Of a stretch of 64,000 bases of DNA, positions 44,156-53,005 are shown piece by piece (position 1 is the stretch's first letter; every line of letters starts with the position of its first letter). This stretch comes from Silvimonas amylolytica (GTDB lineage Bacteria; Pseudomonadota; Gammaproteobacteria; Burkholderiales; Chitinibacteraceae): assembly GCF_014645555.1 (NCBI RefSeq), contig NZ_BMLY01000002.1, forward strand, positions 427,109 to 491,108, read 5' to 3'. The position numbers and the translations under genes are program-made. The notes beneath the pieces are model-generated. The model was not told the DNA's origin. It searched no databases and worked only from the letters and a program-made list of their open reading frames with translations.

Positions 44156-44875
44156 ATGCAGGATTTTTTCGCCCTCTTTTTCAGCAAGTTCCTTGTGGCG
44201 ATTGCCGGTCTGATCCCCATTCTGAACCCGCTGGGTGCCACACCGATCTTTTTGTCGCTGACGACCAGCTATAGCTCGGAAGAGCGTGCGCTGCTGGCGC
44301 GGCGCGTGTCGGTCTACAGTTTTTGTTTGCTGTTATTCAGCATGTTCATTGGCACCTACGTGTTGGCGTTTTTCGGGGTATCCATCCCGATTGTGCGGGT
44401 ATGTGGCGGTTTGCTGGTGGCAGCGGCGGGCTGGAAACTGCTCAATAGCCCTGAGAACACGGGTGGGGCCAGCGAACCTATTGGTAGTGCGGCGGATCAC
44501 GCCCGGCGTGCGGCGGAATTGCGGCAGCGGGCGTTTTACCCGTTGGCATTCCCGTTCACCGTTGGGCCCGGCTCGATTACCGTGGCCATTACGCTGGGTG
44601 TGGGTATTCACGGCCAGGATGCCCACCAACTGGCGATCCCGCTGGGCAGCGCCTTCGGTGCCGCAGCGCTCTCTGGCATCATCTATGTGTGTTATCGCTA
44701 TGGCGATCGCATGCTGAGGCTGATTGGTTCGACAGGTACGGTAGTGTTCCTGCGCTTGTCCGCATTTATTTTGCTCTGCCTGGGCGCCCAGATCCTCTGG
44801 GATGGCGCCAGCGGGTTGGCCGGGGAATTTCTGGCCGCTCATCCGTGGCAGTTTGCTCCTACCGGGCAGGGCTGA
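44156..44875 (+). CDS. MarC-family integral membrane protein
   Basis: 239 residues with six predicted membrane segments in the MarC/UPF0056 arrangement. IAGLIPILNPLGATPIFLSLT near 13-33 and the second-half repeat YPLAFPFTVGPGSITVAITL near 127-146 are the family's two conserved N/G-P motifs. MarC was once linked with antibiotic resistance in E. coli, but that was not confirmed, and the function is unknown. The ATG at 44156 is preferred over one six codons upstream because it matches the normal family N terminus. Confidence 0.85.
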   Translation: MQDFFALFFSKFLVAIAGLIPILNPLGATPIFLSLTTSYSSEERALLARRVSVYSFCLLLFSMFIGTYVLAFFGVSIPIVRVCGGLLVAAAGWKLLNSPENTGGASEPIGSAADHARRAAELRQRAFYPLAFPFTVGPGSITVAITLGVGIHGQDAHQLAIPLGSAFGAAALSGIIYVCYRYGDRMLRLIGSTGTVVFLRLSAFILLCLGAQILWDGASGLAGEFLAAHPWQFAPTGQG

Positions 44876-44884
44876 TCTTCCGGC

Positions 44885-45439
44885 TTAAGGCGTGCCGGCA
44901 CTCACGCCGCGCCGGGCCGCCATCTGCCGGCCCATATCCTCACGCTCAGCATCGCTTAGTAAAGTTTGTGCATAGGGATAAACCGCATTTTCTTCGCGTG
45001 CTGCGTGTTGCGTGTAGAGCGCTACAAAGCCGTCGACTTCTGCTTCGTTCAATATCGCAGACTCCCCCTGGCCGATGGCCATCAGCGTTACACGCAACTG
45101 TGCCCATTGGGCGTGTAGATGTGGATGTTCTGCGGCCAGAGCGTTGATTTCTGCACTCAAGGTGGCGTCAGCACGCGTTTTTAACAGGGCGAATAAATGA
45201 TCGTCTTCGTCCTGATGGTGCAATGGCGCGGCCACGTCGAAATACCGTAGCACCGCGCGTGCCGCGTCTTGCGCTTGTTCGTCGCTGCCATGACTGGCGT
45301 GGTGGGTGGTGAGCTTTTGCAGCAGGCTGAGATAGTGGCGCACCCGTTCGTGACAAGCCAGCAGCAGTGACACCGGGTCGTCAAACCCGGCATGCCGGTC
45401 AGAGAATCGATTGAGCATGCGCATACCCATAACTTGCAT
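44885..45439 (-). CDS. Hemerythrin-domain protein
   Basis: 184 residues forming a four-helix hemerythrin HHE domain with iron-ligand histidines and carboxylates spread along the helices (HERVRHYLSLL near 30, APLHHQDEDDHLF near 71, AEHPHLHAQW near 103, YTQHAAREENAVYPYA near 146). Related proteins bind oxygen or nitric oxide or sense iron. Several Met codons follow each other at the start; 45439 has an AGGCG upstream. It is convergent with marC, 9 bases away, and precedes waaA in the reverse direction. Confidence 0.82.
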   Translation of the reverse strand: MQVMGMRMLNRFSDRHAGFDDPVSLLLACHERVRHYLSLLQKLTTHHASHGSDEQAQDAARAVLRYFDVAAPLHHQDEDDHLFALLKTRADATLSAEINALAAEHPHLHAQWAQLRVTLMAIGQGESAILNEAEVDGFVALYTQHAAREENAVYPYAQTLLSDAEREDMGRQMAARRGVSAGTP

Positions 45440-45464
45440 ATGAAATGCGCCTATTGTACGCCGC

Positions 45465-46766
45465 TCAGTGCGCTGGTGGTGTGCTGCCTGTCGGTGGCGC
45501 GGTACGGGCCAGTTGCTGCGCCAGTTCACTCAGTACCCGCTCGGTTGCGCCGCGGTGTGCGCTGGCAAAGTGCAGGGCGGCCACACTGGCTGTGTGGCGA
45601 GCCGCATCGTTTTGCAAAAGCCCAATCGCAAGTTGTGCCACTTGCGCAGTATCCGCACCCTGTAGCGCGGCTCCGGCTTCAACCGCCATGCGCGCGGCTT
45701 CCGCAAAATTGAAGGTAGATGGGCCCATTACCACGGGTGTGCCGACTGCGCAGGACTCAATGAGATTCTGGCTACCAAAAGGCAGTAACGAGCCGCCAAT
45801 GATGGCAACATCGGCCAATGTGTACCAGGCCGTCAGTTCACCCATACTGTCACCCAGCAGCACCTGCGCATCGCCTGCGTCCTGGCCATTCCATTCGCTA
45901 CGACGCAAACAACGCATACCGCGAGCGCTGATCAGTGCGGCGACTTCGTCAAACCGCTGGGGGTGACGGGGCACGATGACCAGCAGGGTATCGGCGGGTA
46001 AGGTGTTGTGCGAGAGTGCATCCAGCAACAGGGTTTCTTCACCTTCACGACTGGATGCAAACAGTAATACGGGGCGCGGGCCGAGTGCGTTGCGCCACTC
46101 TTTACCCAGACTCACCTTGGCGGTGGGCGGATCAAAATCGAATTTGACGTTGCCGGTGACCAGAACGGATTGCGCACCCAGCGCGGCAATGCGAGCGGCG
46201 TCGGCATCGCTTTGGGCAAACGTCGTGGTTAAACCGGCAAAAGCTGGGTTGGCCAGCCAATGCCAGCGCTGGTAACCCGCAGCAGATTTGGCCGACAGCC
46301 GGGCGTTGACCAGAAACAGTGGTACGCCGCGGGCACGGCACACAGCGACCAGGTTTGGCCAGATTTCGGTTTCCATCAGCAAGCCGAACACCGGCTTGAA
46401 CTGGCGGATAAAGCGGCGGGTGGCACCTGCATAGTCATAAGGCAGATAGGCGATCATCACCGCGTCACCCAGCAACTCTTGCGCGGTGGCACGACCTGTT
46501 GGCGTCATGCAGGTCAAGAGGATGCGGTGGTCGGGCCACGCGTCTTTCAGTGATTTGATCAGTGGTGCGGCAGCACGGACCTCACCCACCGATACAGCGT
46601 GGAGCCAGATCGTGCGTTGGTCGCTGCGCGTGCGCTTGCCGTAGAAACCCCAGCGTTCGTTCCAGTGTTTGCGATAGTCCGGTTGCTTGAGCGAACGACG
46701 CCACAAATAGAGCATGACCAGCGGCGTCATTAACCATAACAGCACGGAGTAAAGAGCGCGGATCAT
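45465..46766 (-). CDS. waaA: 3-deoxy-D-manno-octulosonate transferase WaaA (KdtA)
   Basis: WaaA adds Kdo residues to lipid IVA in lipopolysaccharide synthesis. 433 residues with an N-terminal membrane anchor (about 3-22), HAVSVGEVRAAAPLIKSL near 56 carrying the catalytic Glu, LLTCMTPTGRATAQ near 84, LPYDY near 105, ETEIWPNL near 132, and the C-terminal GTPVVMGPSTFNFAE near 370. The start overlaps the waaC stop (ATGA). With waaC next to it and msbA in the window, the region carries several steps of LPS assembly. Confidence 0.93.
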   Translation of the reverse strand: MIRALYSVLLWLMTPLVMLYLWRRSLKQPDYRKHWNERWGFYGKRTRSDQRTIWLHAVSVGEVRAAAPLIKSLKDAWPDHRILLTCMTPTGRATAQELLGDAVMIAYLPYDYAGATRRFIRQFKPVFGLLMETEIWPNLVAVCRARGVPLFLVNARLSAKSAAGYQRWHWLANPAFAGLTTTFAQSDADAARIAALGAQSVLVTGNVKFDFDPPTAKVSLGKEWRNALGPRPVLLFASSREGEETLLLDALSHNTLPADTLLVIVPRHPQRFDEVAALISARGMRCLRRSEWNGQDAGDAQVLLGDSMGELTAWYTLADVAIIGGSLLPFGSQNLIESCAVGTPVVMGPSTFNFAEAARMAVEAGAALQGADTAQVAQLAIGLLQNDAARHTASVAALHFASAHRGATERVLSELAQQLARTAPPTGSTPPAH

Positions 46767-47722
46767 GCGCGCATGCCCGCGACAACGGCTTGCCAGACCT
46801 CGTGGACTTCCGGTGAAGCCCCGTTGTGGCCCACGTTGACGGCGTAAGTCGAGGCCAGTACCCCGTTCTCGACGGGGTCAGAGGCGAGAAATACAGCTAC
46901 AACCGGTGTGGCCATGGCCGCCGCCAGATGCGCCAGACCCGTGTCTACGCCGACCACGATGCGAGCGTCTGCCAACAAGGTGGCTGCGGCATCAAGCGCC
47001 ATTTTCGGGGCAACGACTGCGTTTGGAATACCCTTGGCCACCCGCTCGGCACGCGCTTGTTCCTGCGCGTTGCCCCAAGGCAGCACGCACGCCAGACCCT
47101 GTGCGGCAAAGTGTTGACCCAGACTGATCCAGCGCGCTTCTGGCCATTCTTTTTCCGGACGGCTGGTCGCGGTGAGCAGCACAGCATAGGACGAAGCTGG
47201 CAGCCATGACAGGGTGATATCTGGCCGGGCAAGACCATAATTGATATTGACCGGCAGTGGGTAATCAAAAGCTTGTGCAGCCAGTTTGCGTACACGCTGG
47301 ATCGCATGTTGATGCCAGACGATGGGGTAGCTTTTCTGGTAGGCCAGCGCGGCCAGACCTTCGCGTGCGCTGTGGCGATCCGGCCCGGCAATGGGGCCAC
47401 GGGCCATCCGCGCAAAGAACACGCTTTTGAGCAGCCCCTGGACATCCAGGATCAGGTCATAGGGTTCTTGTGCCAGTGCGTTGCGAGCGGCGCCGAATTC
47501 TCGCCAGCTTGTGCCCGACAAAGGCGATTTGCGCCAGCGACGCAATGCGACCGGAATGATGCGGTCTACGGCCGGATGCAGCCGTGGCAGGGTCTGGAAG
47601 CTGTCTTCCACCACCCAGTCCAGCTTCAAGCCAGGCATGGCCTGCGCCATATCGGTCACAGCCGGCATGGCGTTGATGATGTCGCCCATGGAAGACAGGC
47701 GTACAAGCAGAATTTTCGACAT
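46763..47722 (-). CDS. waaC: LPS heptosyltransferase I (WaaC)
   Basis: This GT9-family enzyme adds the first heptose to Kdo2-lipid A. 319 residues from MSKILLVRLSSMGDIINAMPAVTDM; the C-terminal donor site VVGVDTGLAHLAAAMATPVVAVFLASDP is near 254-281 and DLILDVQGLLKS near 88. The frame is open 39 codons upstream but those residues are not family-like. It precedes and overlaps waaA, unlike the commoner waaC-waaF pairing. It is divergent from the GGDEF-like gene. Confidence 0.9.
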   Translation of the reverse strand: MSKILLVRLSSMGDIINAMPAVTDMAQAMPGLKLDWVVEDSFQTLPRLHPAVDRIIPVALRRWRKSPLSGTSWREFGAARNALAQEPYDLILDVQGLLKSVFFARMARGPIAGPDRHSAREGLAALAYQKSYPIVWHQHAIQRVRKLAAQAFDYPLPVNINYGLARPDITLSWLPASSYAVLLTATSRPEKEWPEARWISLGQHFAAQGLACVLPWGNAQEQARAERVAKGIPNAVVAPKMALDAAATLLADARIVVGVDTGLAHLAAAMATPVVAVFLASDPVENGVLASTYAVNVGHNGASPEVHEVWQAVVAGMRA

Positions 47723-47817
47723 GGGCGGCATTCTAGCAGGCTGTCGGCACTGGCGTATGGCCGGGCGCAGGCTACACTGGTTAGAGTTATTCATAATGGA
47801 TATTGGGGAAGCAGCCC

Positions 47818-48471
47818 ATGCCAACTGTGCCCGTTTCATTTGTCTGGTTTCTCGCCGCTTCAGGCTGGGTGGTGGCCGTACTGGCTATTGCTGCCTGGAA
47901 CCTGGAGCGCTTGCGCCACAAGACCCTCATTGTTAAACAGGCACGCCGCGCGGGGCTGGATGTGCAGACCGGCCTGAGCTCCCGCGATCGCTTTCTCACC
48001 GAAGCCGGTGCGTCCATCAACCGCGCGCAACGTACACACGCCTCGATCTGTGTTTTGCTGGTCTGCGTTGAGAAACTGGAAACCATCGAACAAAGTCACG
48101 GCCCGCTGGCGCGGGACCTGGTGTTGCGGCAACTGGCAACACTGTGTCGCACCAATGTGCGTGACTTCGATATTGTGGGACGGTTTTCTCCCAGCGAAGT
48201 CGCACTTGTACTCATGGACATCGACCTGCCTGGCGCGCACGTGGTGGCGAACCGGCTGGTGAACCGCAAGCCGGCACAAATGGTGACGTTACCGGATGCC
48301 CACGTGATCAATTTCTCGCTGGAATGGGGTCTGGCACAATTGCGCAGCGAGGCCGACACCATTGAAGACTTGATGCTGGCGGCCGATGCCGATCTGGTAG
48401 CGAGCCGTAACCGCAAGAACCGGCCAGAGTTGCAGGTCATTGCTGGCGGCAAGGCGGTCGGCGCCGTGTAA
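47818..48471 (+). CDS. Degenerate GGDEF-like membrane protein
   Basis: 217 residues: one N-terminal membrane segment (about 7-27), a basic linker, and a domain with the fold pattern of diguanylate cyclases: DVQTGLSSRDRFLTEAG near 45, LLVCVEKLETIEQSHGPLARDLVLRQLATL near 73-102, and VGRFSPSEVALVL near 115, where active enzymes have GG(D/E)EF. The signature is RFSPSE, so catalytic activity is very unlikely; it may bind a nucleotide or a partner. A GGGGAAG ribosome site precedes the ATG. Confidence 0.7.
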   Translation: MPTVPVSFVWFLAASGWVVAVLAIAAWNLERLRHKTLIVKQARRAGLDVQTGLSSRDRFLTEAGASINRAQRTHASICVLLVCVEKLETIEQSHGPLARDLVLRQLATLCRTNVRDFDIVGRFSPSEVALVLMDIDLPGAHVVANRLVNRKPAQMVTLPDAHVINFSLEWGLAQLRSEADTIEDLMLAADADLVASRNRKNRPELQVIAGGKAVGAV

Positions 48472-48549
48472 AAACGCCCGCTGCCATGTGTCTAATTCTT
48501 GTTGAATGGTTACCCGGCCTGGCCCTGCGCTCGCCGGATTGAACGTCTT

Positions 48550-48810
48550 ATGAAGATCATCCGATTACTGGAAGTTTGGGAGAAAGGCATGGATGGCCGC
48601 TTTGTCGGTCATTTGCCGGTGGCCTCAACCGTGACTACGCCGTTCTTGCTTGGACTGTTTGCCCATGAGCAAGATCGGCCAGACCCTGAAATGAAGCTGT
48701 CCTACATGCTGGATGCCGCACGCGCTGAGCGGCTGCAGCCCTATGTGGCTGAACAGCTTTTGCCAGCGCGTTATGACTACATCCTCACCGCGCACGGTGT
48801 GCCGGACTAA
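48550..48810 (+). CDS. Hypothetical protein (86 residues)
   Basis: A small soluble protein of unknown function starting [13 protein letters not shown]. It is moderately charged with a mixed alpha/beta pattern and ends [13 protein letters not shown]. No known motif. The frame is open 17 codons upstream with little support. The ATG lacks a clear ribosome site. It lies 78 bases after the GGDEF-like gene and overlaps the convergent macrodomain gene by four bases. Confidence 0.55.
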   Translation: MKIIRLLEVWEKGMDGRFVGHLPVASTVTTPFLLGLFAHEQDRPDPEMKLSYMLDAARAERLQPYVAEQLLPARYDYILTAHGVPD

Positions 48811-49316
48811 CTGGCCAGTGCAGCCTCGTATACAGAGAGGTCATGCTCAGAAAAACAGCAAAACACCACCTCTTGCAGTGGGCCAGGGTGTGCCAGTGTT
48901 TCTTTGCGCACAGTGTCGATTGCGATGCGCGTTGCTTCTGCCAGCGGATAACCATAGACGCCCGTGCTGATGGCGGGGAATGCAATCGAATGTAGCCCGC
49001 GTTTTGCAGCCAGGCGCATGGACTCGCGATAGCACGATGCCAGGAGTTCGGCTTCTTTCTGCTGACCGCCGTGCCAGACCGGGCCCGGGGTATGGATCAC
49101 ATATCGGGCAAGTAGACGATAACCCTGCGTGATACGCGCCTCGCCCGTATGGCATCCACCCAACGTGCGGCACTCTGCCAGCAAATCCGGGCCGGCGGCA
49201 CGATGGATCGCGCCATCCACCCCGCCGCCACCCAACAAAGAGGTGTTGGCCGCATTCACAATGCAGTCGACGTCAAGCTGAGTGATATCGGCGCGGATCG
49301 CGCGAAGACGGGCCAT
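48807..49316 (-). CDS. ymdB: Macrodomain protein (O-acetyl-ADP-ribose deacetylase)
   Basis: 169 residues forming a complete MacroD/YmdB-type domain, which hydrolyses O-acetyl-ADP-ribose or removes mono-ADP-ribose. The ADP-ribose pocket motifs are [34 protein letters not shown] in pieces near 9-42, [11 protein letters not shown] near 58, HTPGPVW near 74 and [13 protein letters not shown] near 110. A GGAGAGAG ribosome site precedes the ATG at 49316; the frame continues 29 codons upstream without family sequence. Confidence 0.9.
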   Translation of the reverse strand: MARLRAIRADITQLDVDCIVNAANTSLLGGGGVDGAIHRAAGPDLLAECRTLGGCHTGEARITQGYRLLARYVIHTPGPVWHGGQQKEAELLASCYRESMRLAAKRGLHSIAFPAISTGVYGYPLAEATRIAIDTVRKETLAHPGPLQEVVFCCFSEHDLSVYEAALAS

Positions 49317-49337
49317 AACCGGCTCTCTCCGGAATCT

Positions 49338-49381
49338 GGAAAAAAGAAACCCCGGCCCAAGGGGAGAATGACCGGGGTGTA
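49338..49381 (-). terminator. Terminator after engB
   Basis: accccgg / ccggggt stem with a loop of about 16-18 bases; on the minus strand a T-rich tract (TTTCTTTTTT) follows. A second hairpin (gccttgg / ccaaggc, 49388-49409) lies just upstream of it in transcript order. Confidence 0.65.
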
Positions 49382-49489
49382 ATACGCCTTGGCATTTGGC
49401 CAAGGCACCCGCTCAGGGAGGAAAAGCGGGAGGTGCAGGGGCGCACCCAGATTTCAGGGTAGAAAGGTTCGCGCAAAGTTCAAGGAATA

Positions 49490-50119
49490 CTATTCGCCGT
49501 TCGTCAATTCGACGTCGTCAGGCTCTGTCTGGGTAAACCAGGCGCCGACAACTTTCTCTGTCTCTTCAACCCCTTGTTTTTTAAGGCTGGAGAACAACTG
49601 AACGGTGACTTGAGGGTTATCGGCGAACTCTTTTTGCACGCCCCTGAGCGCTTGCGTGCGTTCTTGATTAGAGAGTTTGTCGGACTTGGTCAGCAGACAA
49701 TGCACGGGCTTGCCGGTGGGCAAAAACCAGTCAAGCATGCGACGATCCAGCTCCGTGAGTGGCCGGCGTGAATCCATGATCAGCACGAGGCCAATCAGGT
49801 TATCCCGTTCTTTCAGATAGCGGCCCAGCAAGGTTTCCCAATGCGCGCGGACAGCAGCGGGGACTTCGGCATAGCCATAGCCTGGCAAATCAACCAGTCG
49901 CTTGAGCTCATCGCTGCCAAACGTAAAATAATTGATATGCTGGGTGCGGCCTGGCGTCTTGGAGACATAAGCCAGGCGAGTGTGGTTGGCAAGGGTATTG
50001 ATCGCGCTGGATTTACCCGCGTTGGACCGCCCGGCAAATGCGACTTCTCGCCCTTCATGGGGAAGAGTTCGCAAATCATTGACGGTGGTTAGAAATTTGA
50101 GCCCGCGAAACAGCGACAT
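49490..50119 (-). CDS. engB: Ribosome biogenesis GTPase EngB (YihA/YsxC)
   Basis: An essential GTPase for large-subunit assembly in many bacteria. 209 residues with [15 protein letters not shown] (P-loop) near 30, [12 protein letters not shown] near 56, [14 protein letters not shown] near 77 and LLTKSDKLS near 140. The start [10 protein letters not shown] fits the family. It is divergent from the cytochrome c4 gene, the usual arrangement in betaproteobacteria. Confidence 0.94.
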   Translation of the reverse strand: MSLFRGLKFLTTVNDLRTLPHEGREVAFAGRSNAGKSSAINTLANHTRLAYVSKTPGRTQHINYFTFGSDELKRLVDLPGYGYAEVPAAVRAHWETLLGRYLKERDNLIGLVLIMDSRRPLTELDRRMLDWFLPTGKPVHCLLTKSDKLSNQERTQALRGVQKEFADNPQVTVQLFSSLKKQGVEETEKVVGAWFTQTEPDDVELTNGE

Positions 50120-50154
50120 GGTGCCTGGTCTGGTATATGGTCTAGATATAGTCT

Positions 50155-50167
50155 TGATATAGTATCA
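50155..50167. promoter_or_regulatory. 13-base palindrome between engB and cytochrome c4
   Basis: tgata-tag-tatca is a perfect dyad in the A/T-rich engB-cyt c4 gap (also tatag-rich, with repeated gatata words). With flanking bases it reads TTGAT-N5-ATCAG, like an FNR site with one extra spacer base. It may be an operator or part of a -10 region. Confidence 0.3.
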
Positions 50168-50244
50168 GGATTTGATACGTCAGCCGTTCCTGACGCCTGG
50201 CGATACTCAAAAACGAAATATCAATTAGGGAAGGGAGCCAAGTT

Positions 50245-50859
50245 ATGCGCAGAGCGCCTGTCGCAGCCTTGCTTGCTGCACTGACGTTGATGAGCACCGG
50301 CGGCTTTGCCGCTACCACCAAAGCTGATCCAGCCAAAGGCAAGGAAATCGTTGATAAAGTCTGTGCCGCCTGTCATGGTGCCGACGGTAACAGCGTCATT
50401 CCGGCCAACCCCAGCCTTGCCGGCCAGCATTCCGAATACATCTACAAACAGCTCACTGAATTCAAGTCGCAAAAGCGCAAAAACCCGGTGATGCTGGGCA
50501 TGGCGGCGACTTTGTCAGACGCGGATATGCACAATGTGGCGGCTTATTTCGCTTCGCAAAAGGCCAAGGAAGGCGGCGCATCAGACAAAGTGCTGATTGC
50601 AGCGGGTGAGAAAATCTACCGGGGTGGCGTTGCAGCCAAGAACGTGCCAGCCTGTATGGCCTGTCATGGCCCCAGTGGCGCAGGCATTCCGGTACAGTAC
50701 CCACGTTTGGCGGGTCAGCATTCTGCATATGTGATCGGCGAACTGAACCTGTTCCGCTCTGGCGAACGAGCCAATGGCCCGATGATGAACGACATCGCAG
50801 CCCGCCTCTCGGATCAGGAAATTAAAGCGGTTGCCGAGTACATCCAGTCCTTGCACTGA
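50245..50859 (+). CDS. Cytochrome c4 (dihaem)
   Basis: A periplasmic dihaem electron carrier feeding terminal oxidases. 204 residues with a signal peptide (about 1-23, cleavage after GFA), haem motifs CAACH near 43 and CMACH near 137, and Met ligands in GMAATLSD near 84 and MMNDIAARL near 176. The two halves are homologous. A GGGAAGGGAG ribosome site precedes the ATG. The haem-handling resB-ccsB genes follow 88 bases downstream. Confidence 0.93.
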   Translation: MRRAPVAALLAALTLMSTGGFAATTKADPAKGKEIVDKVCAACHGADGNSVIPANPSLAGQHSEYIYKQLTEFKSQKRKNPVMLGMAATLSDADMHNVAAYFASQKAKEGGASDKVLIAAGEKIYRGGVAAKNVPACMACHGPSGAGIPVQYPRLAGQHSAYVIGELNLFRSGERANGPMMNDIAARLSDQEIKAVAEYIQSLH

Positions 50860-50947
50860 GCTTTTTGCGGTTTTATGGCCTGTGCCATGCAACCTTAACC
50901 TTGGCAGCATATTCTAGGGGGGCGGCTATACGCCCCTCTTTTGCTTT

Positions 50948-53005
50948 ATGAACCAGAACATATCCCTCCGCCCGCCTCGTGCCGTCCCGTTCACTCGGGC
51001 TTTGTACGATCTTCTTTCCTCAATGCGCTTTGCCGTCAGCCTGCTGACGGTACTGGCCATTGCCTCCGTCATCGGCACCGTGCTCAAGCAAGGTGAGCAA
51101 TATGTCGATTACCGGATCGAGTTTGGAGAATTCTGGTTTGCCATCTTCAAACCCGTTGGATTGTTCGATGTCTATCACACCAGCTGGTTTTTGCTGATTC
51201 TGGGTTTTCTGGTCCTTTCCACGACGTTGTGCATCTGGCGTCACGCGCCAGGCATGCTGCGGGATATCCGGGGTTACCGTGAAAACGCCACGCGCAACTC
51301 TTTGCGTTTGATGGCGCATAACGCCGAAGCCGACGGTGAAGTCGATCGCACTGCAGCGCAAGCGTATTTGCGCCAGGCGGGCTACCGCTGGCGCATCCTT
51401 GATAAAGATGGCGTGTGGACGCTGGCGGCCAAGAAAGGCGTGGGCCAGCGCTTGGGTTATTTCTTTGCGCATGCCGCCATTGTAGTGATCTGTATTGGCG
51501 GTTTGATGGATGGCAATTTGCCGCTCAAGCTGCGCGAGCTTGTTGGCAATAAAGTGCCTGAAACCCGCGATCTGCCGCAAAGCAAAGTCCCCGCGCAAAG
51601 CCGGCTTTCGCCGGACAACCTCTCGTTCCGTGGCAATGTCACCTTGCCAGAAGGCGCGGTCGCAGATGTGGTGTTTCTGAACTCCGGAGAGGGCTTTTTC
51701 GTTCAGGATTTACCCTTCGCATTGCGTCTCAAGCAGTTTCAGGTGGACTACTACAGCACGGGCATGCCCAAACGCTTTGCCTCAAGCATTGACGTGCTTG
51801 ATCCGCAAACCGGCAAGGTCGTGAAGAGCGGTGTCGTGGAGGTCAATAAACCTTTGCTGTATGACGGCATTGCCATTTACCAGGCCAGCTTTGGTGATGG
51901 CGGCTCGCCGTTGCAACTGACGGGCTGGCACCTGAATCGCCCGGTTTCGCAAAAATTTGAAGCGCGTTCACGCAGCACGCAAAGCATTGATCTGGACGGC
52001 AAGGCGTATACGCTAGAGTTCGGCGACCTGCGCGTGACCAACGTCGAGAACATGGGCAAAAACACGCCAGATCAAACTTCTGCAGTGGCAGTAAACAAGC
52101 TGGAGCAAGCGCTGGCATCGTCGCAATCGGTGAAATCGACCAGCACCATGCGCAATCTGGGCCCGATGATCCAGTTCAAACTGCGTGATTCCTCTGGCCA
52201 GGCCGTGGAATACCAGAACTATATGTCGCCGTTTCTGGATGACGGCGCGTTGTACTTGATGACGGGTGTGCGCAAAGAGATCAACGCGCCATTCCAGTAT
52301 GTCCGCATTCCGCTGGATGACGACATGAAGGTAGATACTTTCATGCGGCTGCGCGATGTCATGCTTGATTCGTCGGCCTGGGCAGAGATCGCCAAACGCA
52401 CCACGGACAAAGCCTTCCAGGGCGGCGGCTTTACCGAGACCAAACGTGCAGAGTTTGCGGCTGTCACCGAGATGATCCTCAAGCAGTTTGCGCAGGGCGG
52501 CTTCCCGCGGATTGATGCCTTCATCCGGGAGAAAGTCCCCGAAGACAAACGACCATCTGTAGCGCAGACGTATCTGAAGATTCTGCAAGGAGCCACGGTT
52601 GATGCCATGGATATCGCGCAGCAACGGGCCGGTCTGCAAGCTGTTGCCATGAGCGATACACAGTACCGTTTCTTGATGGACAGCCTCGTGGCCACGAGTG
52701 GTTTCTTTGAATATGGTTCGCCCGTGTATCTTCAGCCAAGTGGGTTTACCGAAGTGAAGTCTTCGGGCTTCCAGCTCACCCGTTCGCCGGGAAAACGCGT
52801 GGTTTATCTGGGTTCCATCCTGCTGGTCATTGGCATATTCTGCATGTTCTATCTGCGCGAAGAGCGCATCTGGCTTCGTAGCGAAAACGGCAAGACCGTG
52901 CTGGCGTTGACTGGTAACCGCCGTTCCGCCGATCTGGAATCCGCATTTGAACGGCACCGCGCCGCATTGTTGCCAGCCACATCCAAAGAAGAGATCGCGA
53001 CATGA
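50948..53005 (+). CDS. resB: Cytochrome c biogenesis protein ResB
   Basis: A component of the System II cytochrome c maturation machinery that works with CcsB to move haem to apocytochromes. 685 residues: membrane segments near 20-40, 75-95 and 160-180, a large periplasmic domain, and a final segment near 620-640. FHRSWFLLL-type YHTSWFLLILGFLVLSTTLCIWRHAPG lies near 76-102, and its histidine is a candidate haem ligand. The start codon has only a weak ribosome site. It overlaps ccsB by four bases. Confidence 0.93.
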   Translation: MNQNISLRPPRAVPFTRALYDLLSSMRFAVSLLTVLAIASVIGTVLKQGEQYVDYRIEFGEFWFAIFKPVGLFDVYHTSWFLLILGFLVLSTTLCIWRHAPGMLRDIRGYRENATRNSLRLMAHNAEADGEVDRTAAQAYLRQAGYRWRILDKDGVWTLAAKKGVGQRLGYFFAHAAIVVICIGGLMDGNLPLKLRELVGNKVPETRDLPQSKVPAQSRLSPDNLSFRGNVTLPEGAVADVVFLNSGEGFFVQDLPFALRLKQFQVDYYSTGMPKRFASSIDVLDPQTGKVVKSGVVEVNKPLLYDGIAIYQASFGDGGSPLQLTGWHLNRPVSQKFEARSRSTQSIDLDGKAYTLEFGDLRVTNVENMGKNTPDQTSAVAVNKLEQALASSQSVKSTSTMRNLGPMIQFKLRDSSGQAVEYQNYMSPFLDDGALYLMTGVRKEINAPFQYVRIPLDDDMKVDTFMRLRDVMLDSSAWAEIAKRTTDKAFQGGGFTETKRAEFAAVTEMILKQFAQGGFPRIDAFIREKVPEDKRPSVAQTYLKILQGATVDAMDIAQQRAGLQAVAMSDTQYRFLMDSLVATSGFFEYGSPVYLQPSGFTEVKSSGFQLTRSPGKRVVYLGSILLVIGIFCMFYLREERIWLRSENGKTVLALTGNRRSADLESAFERHRAALLPATSKEEIAT

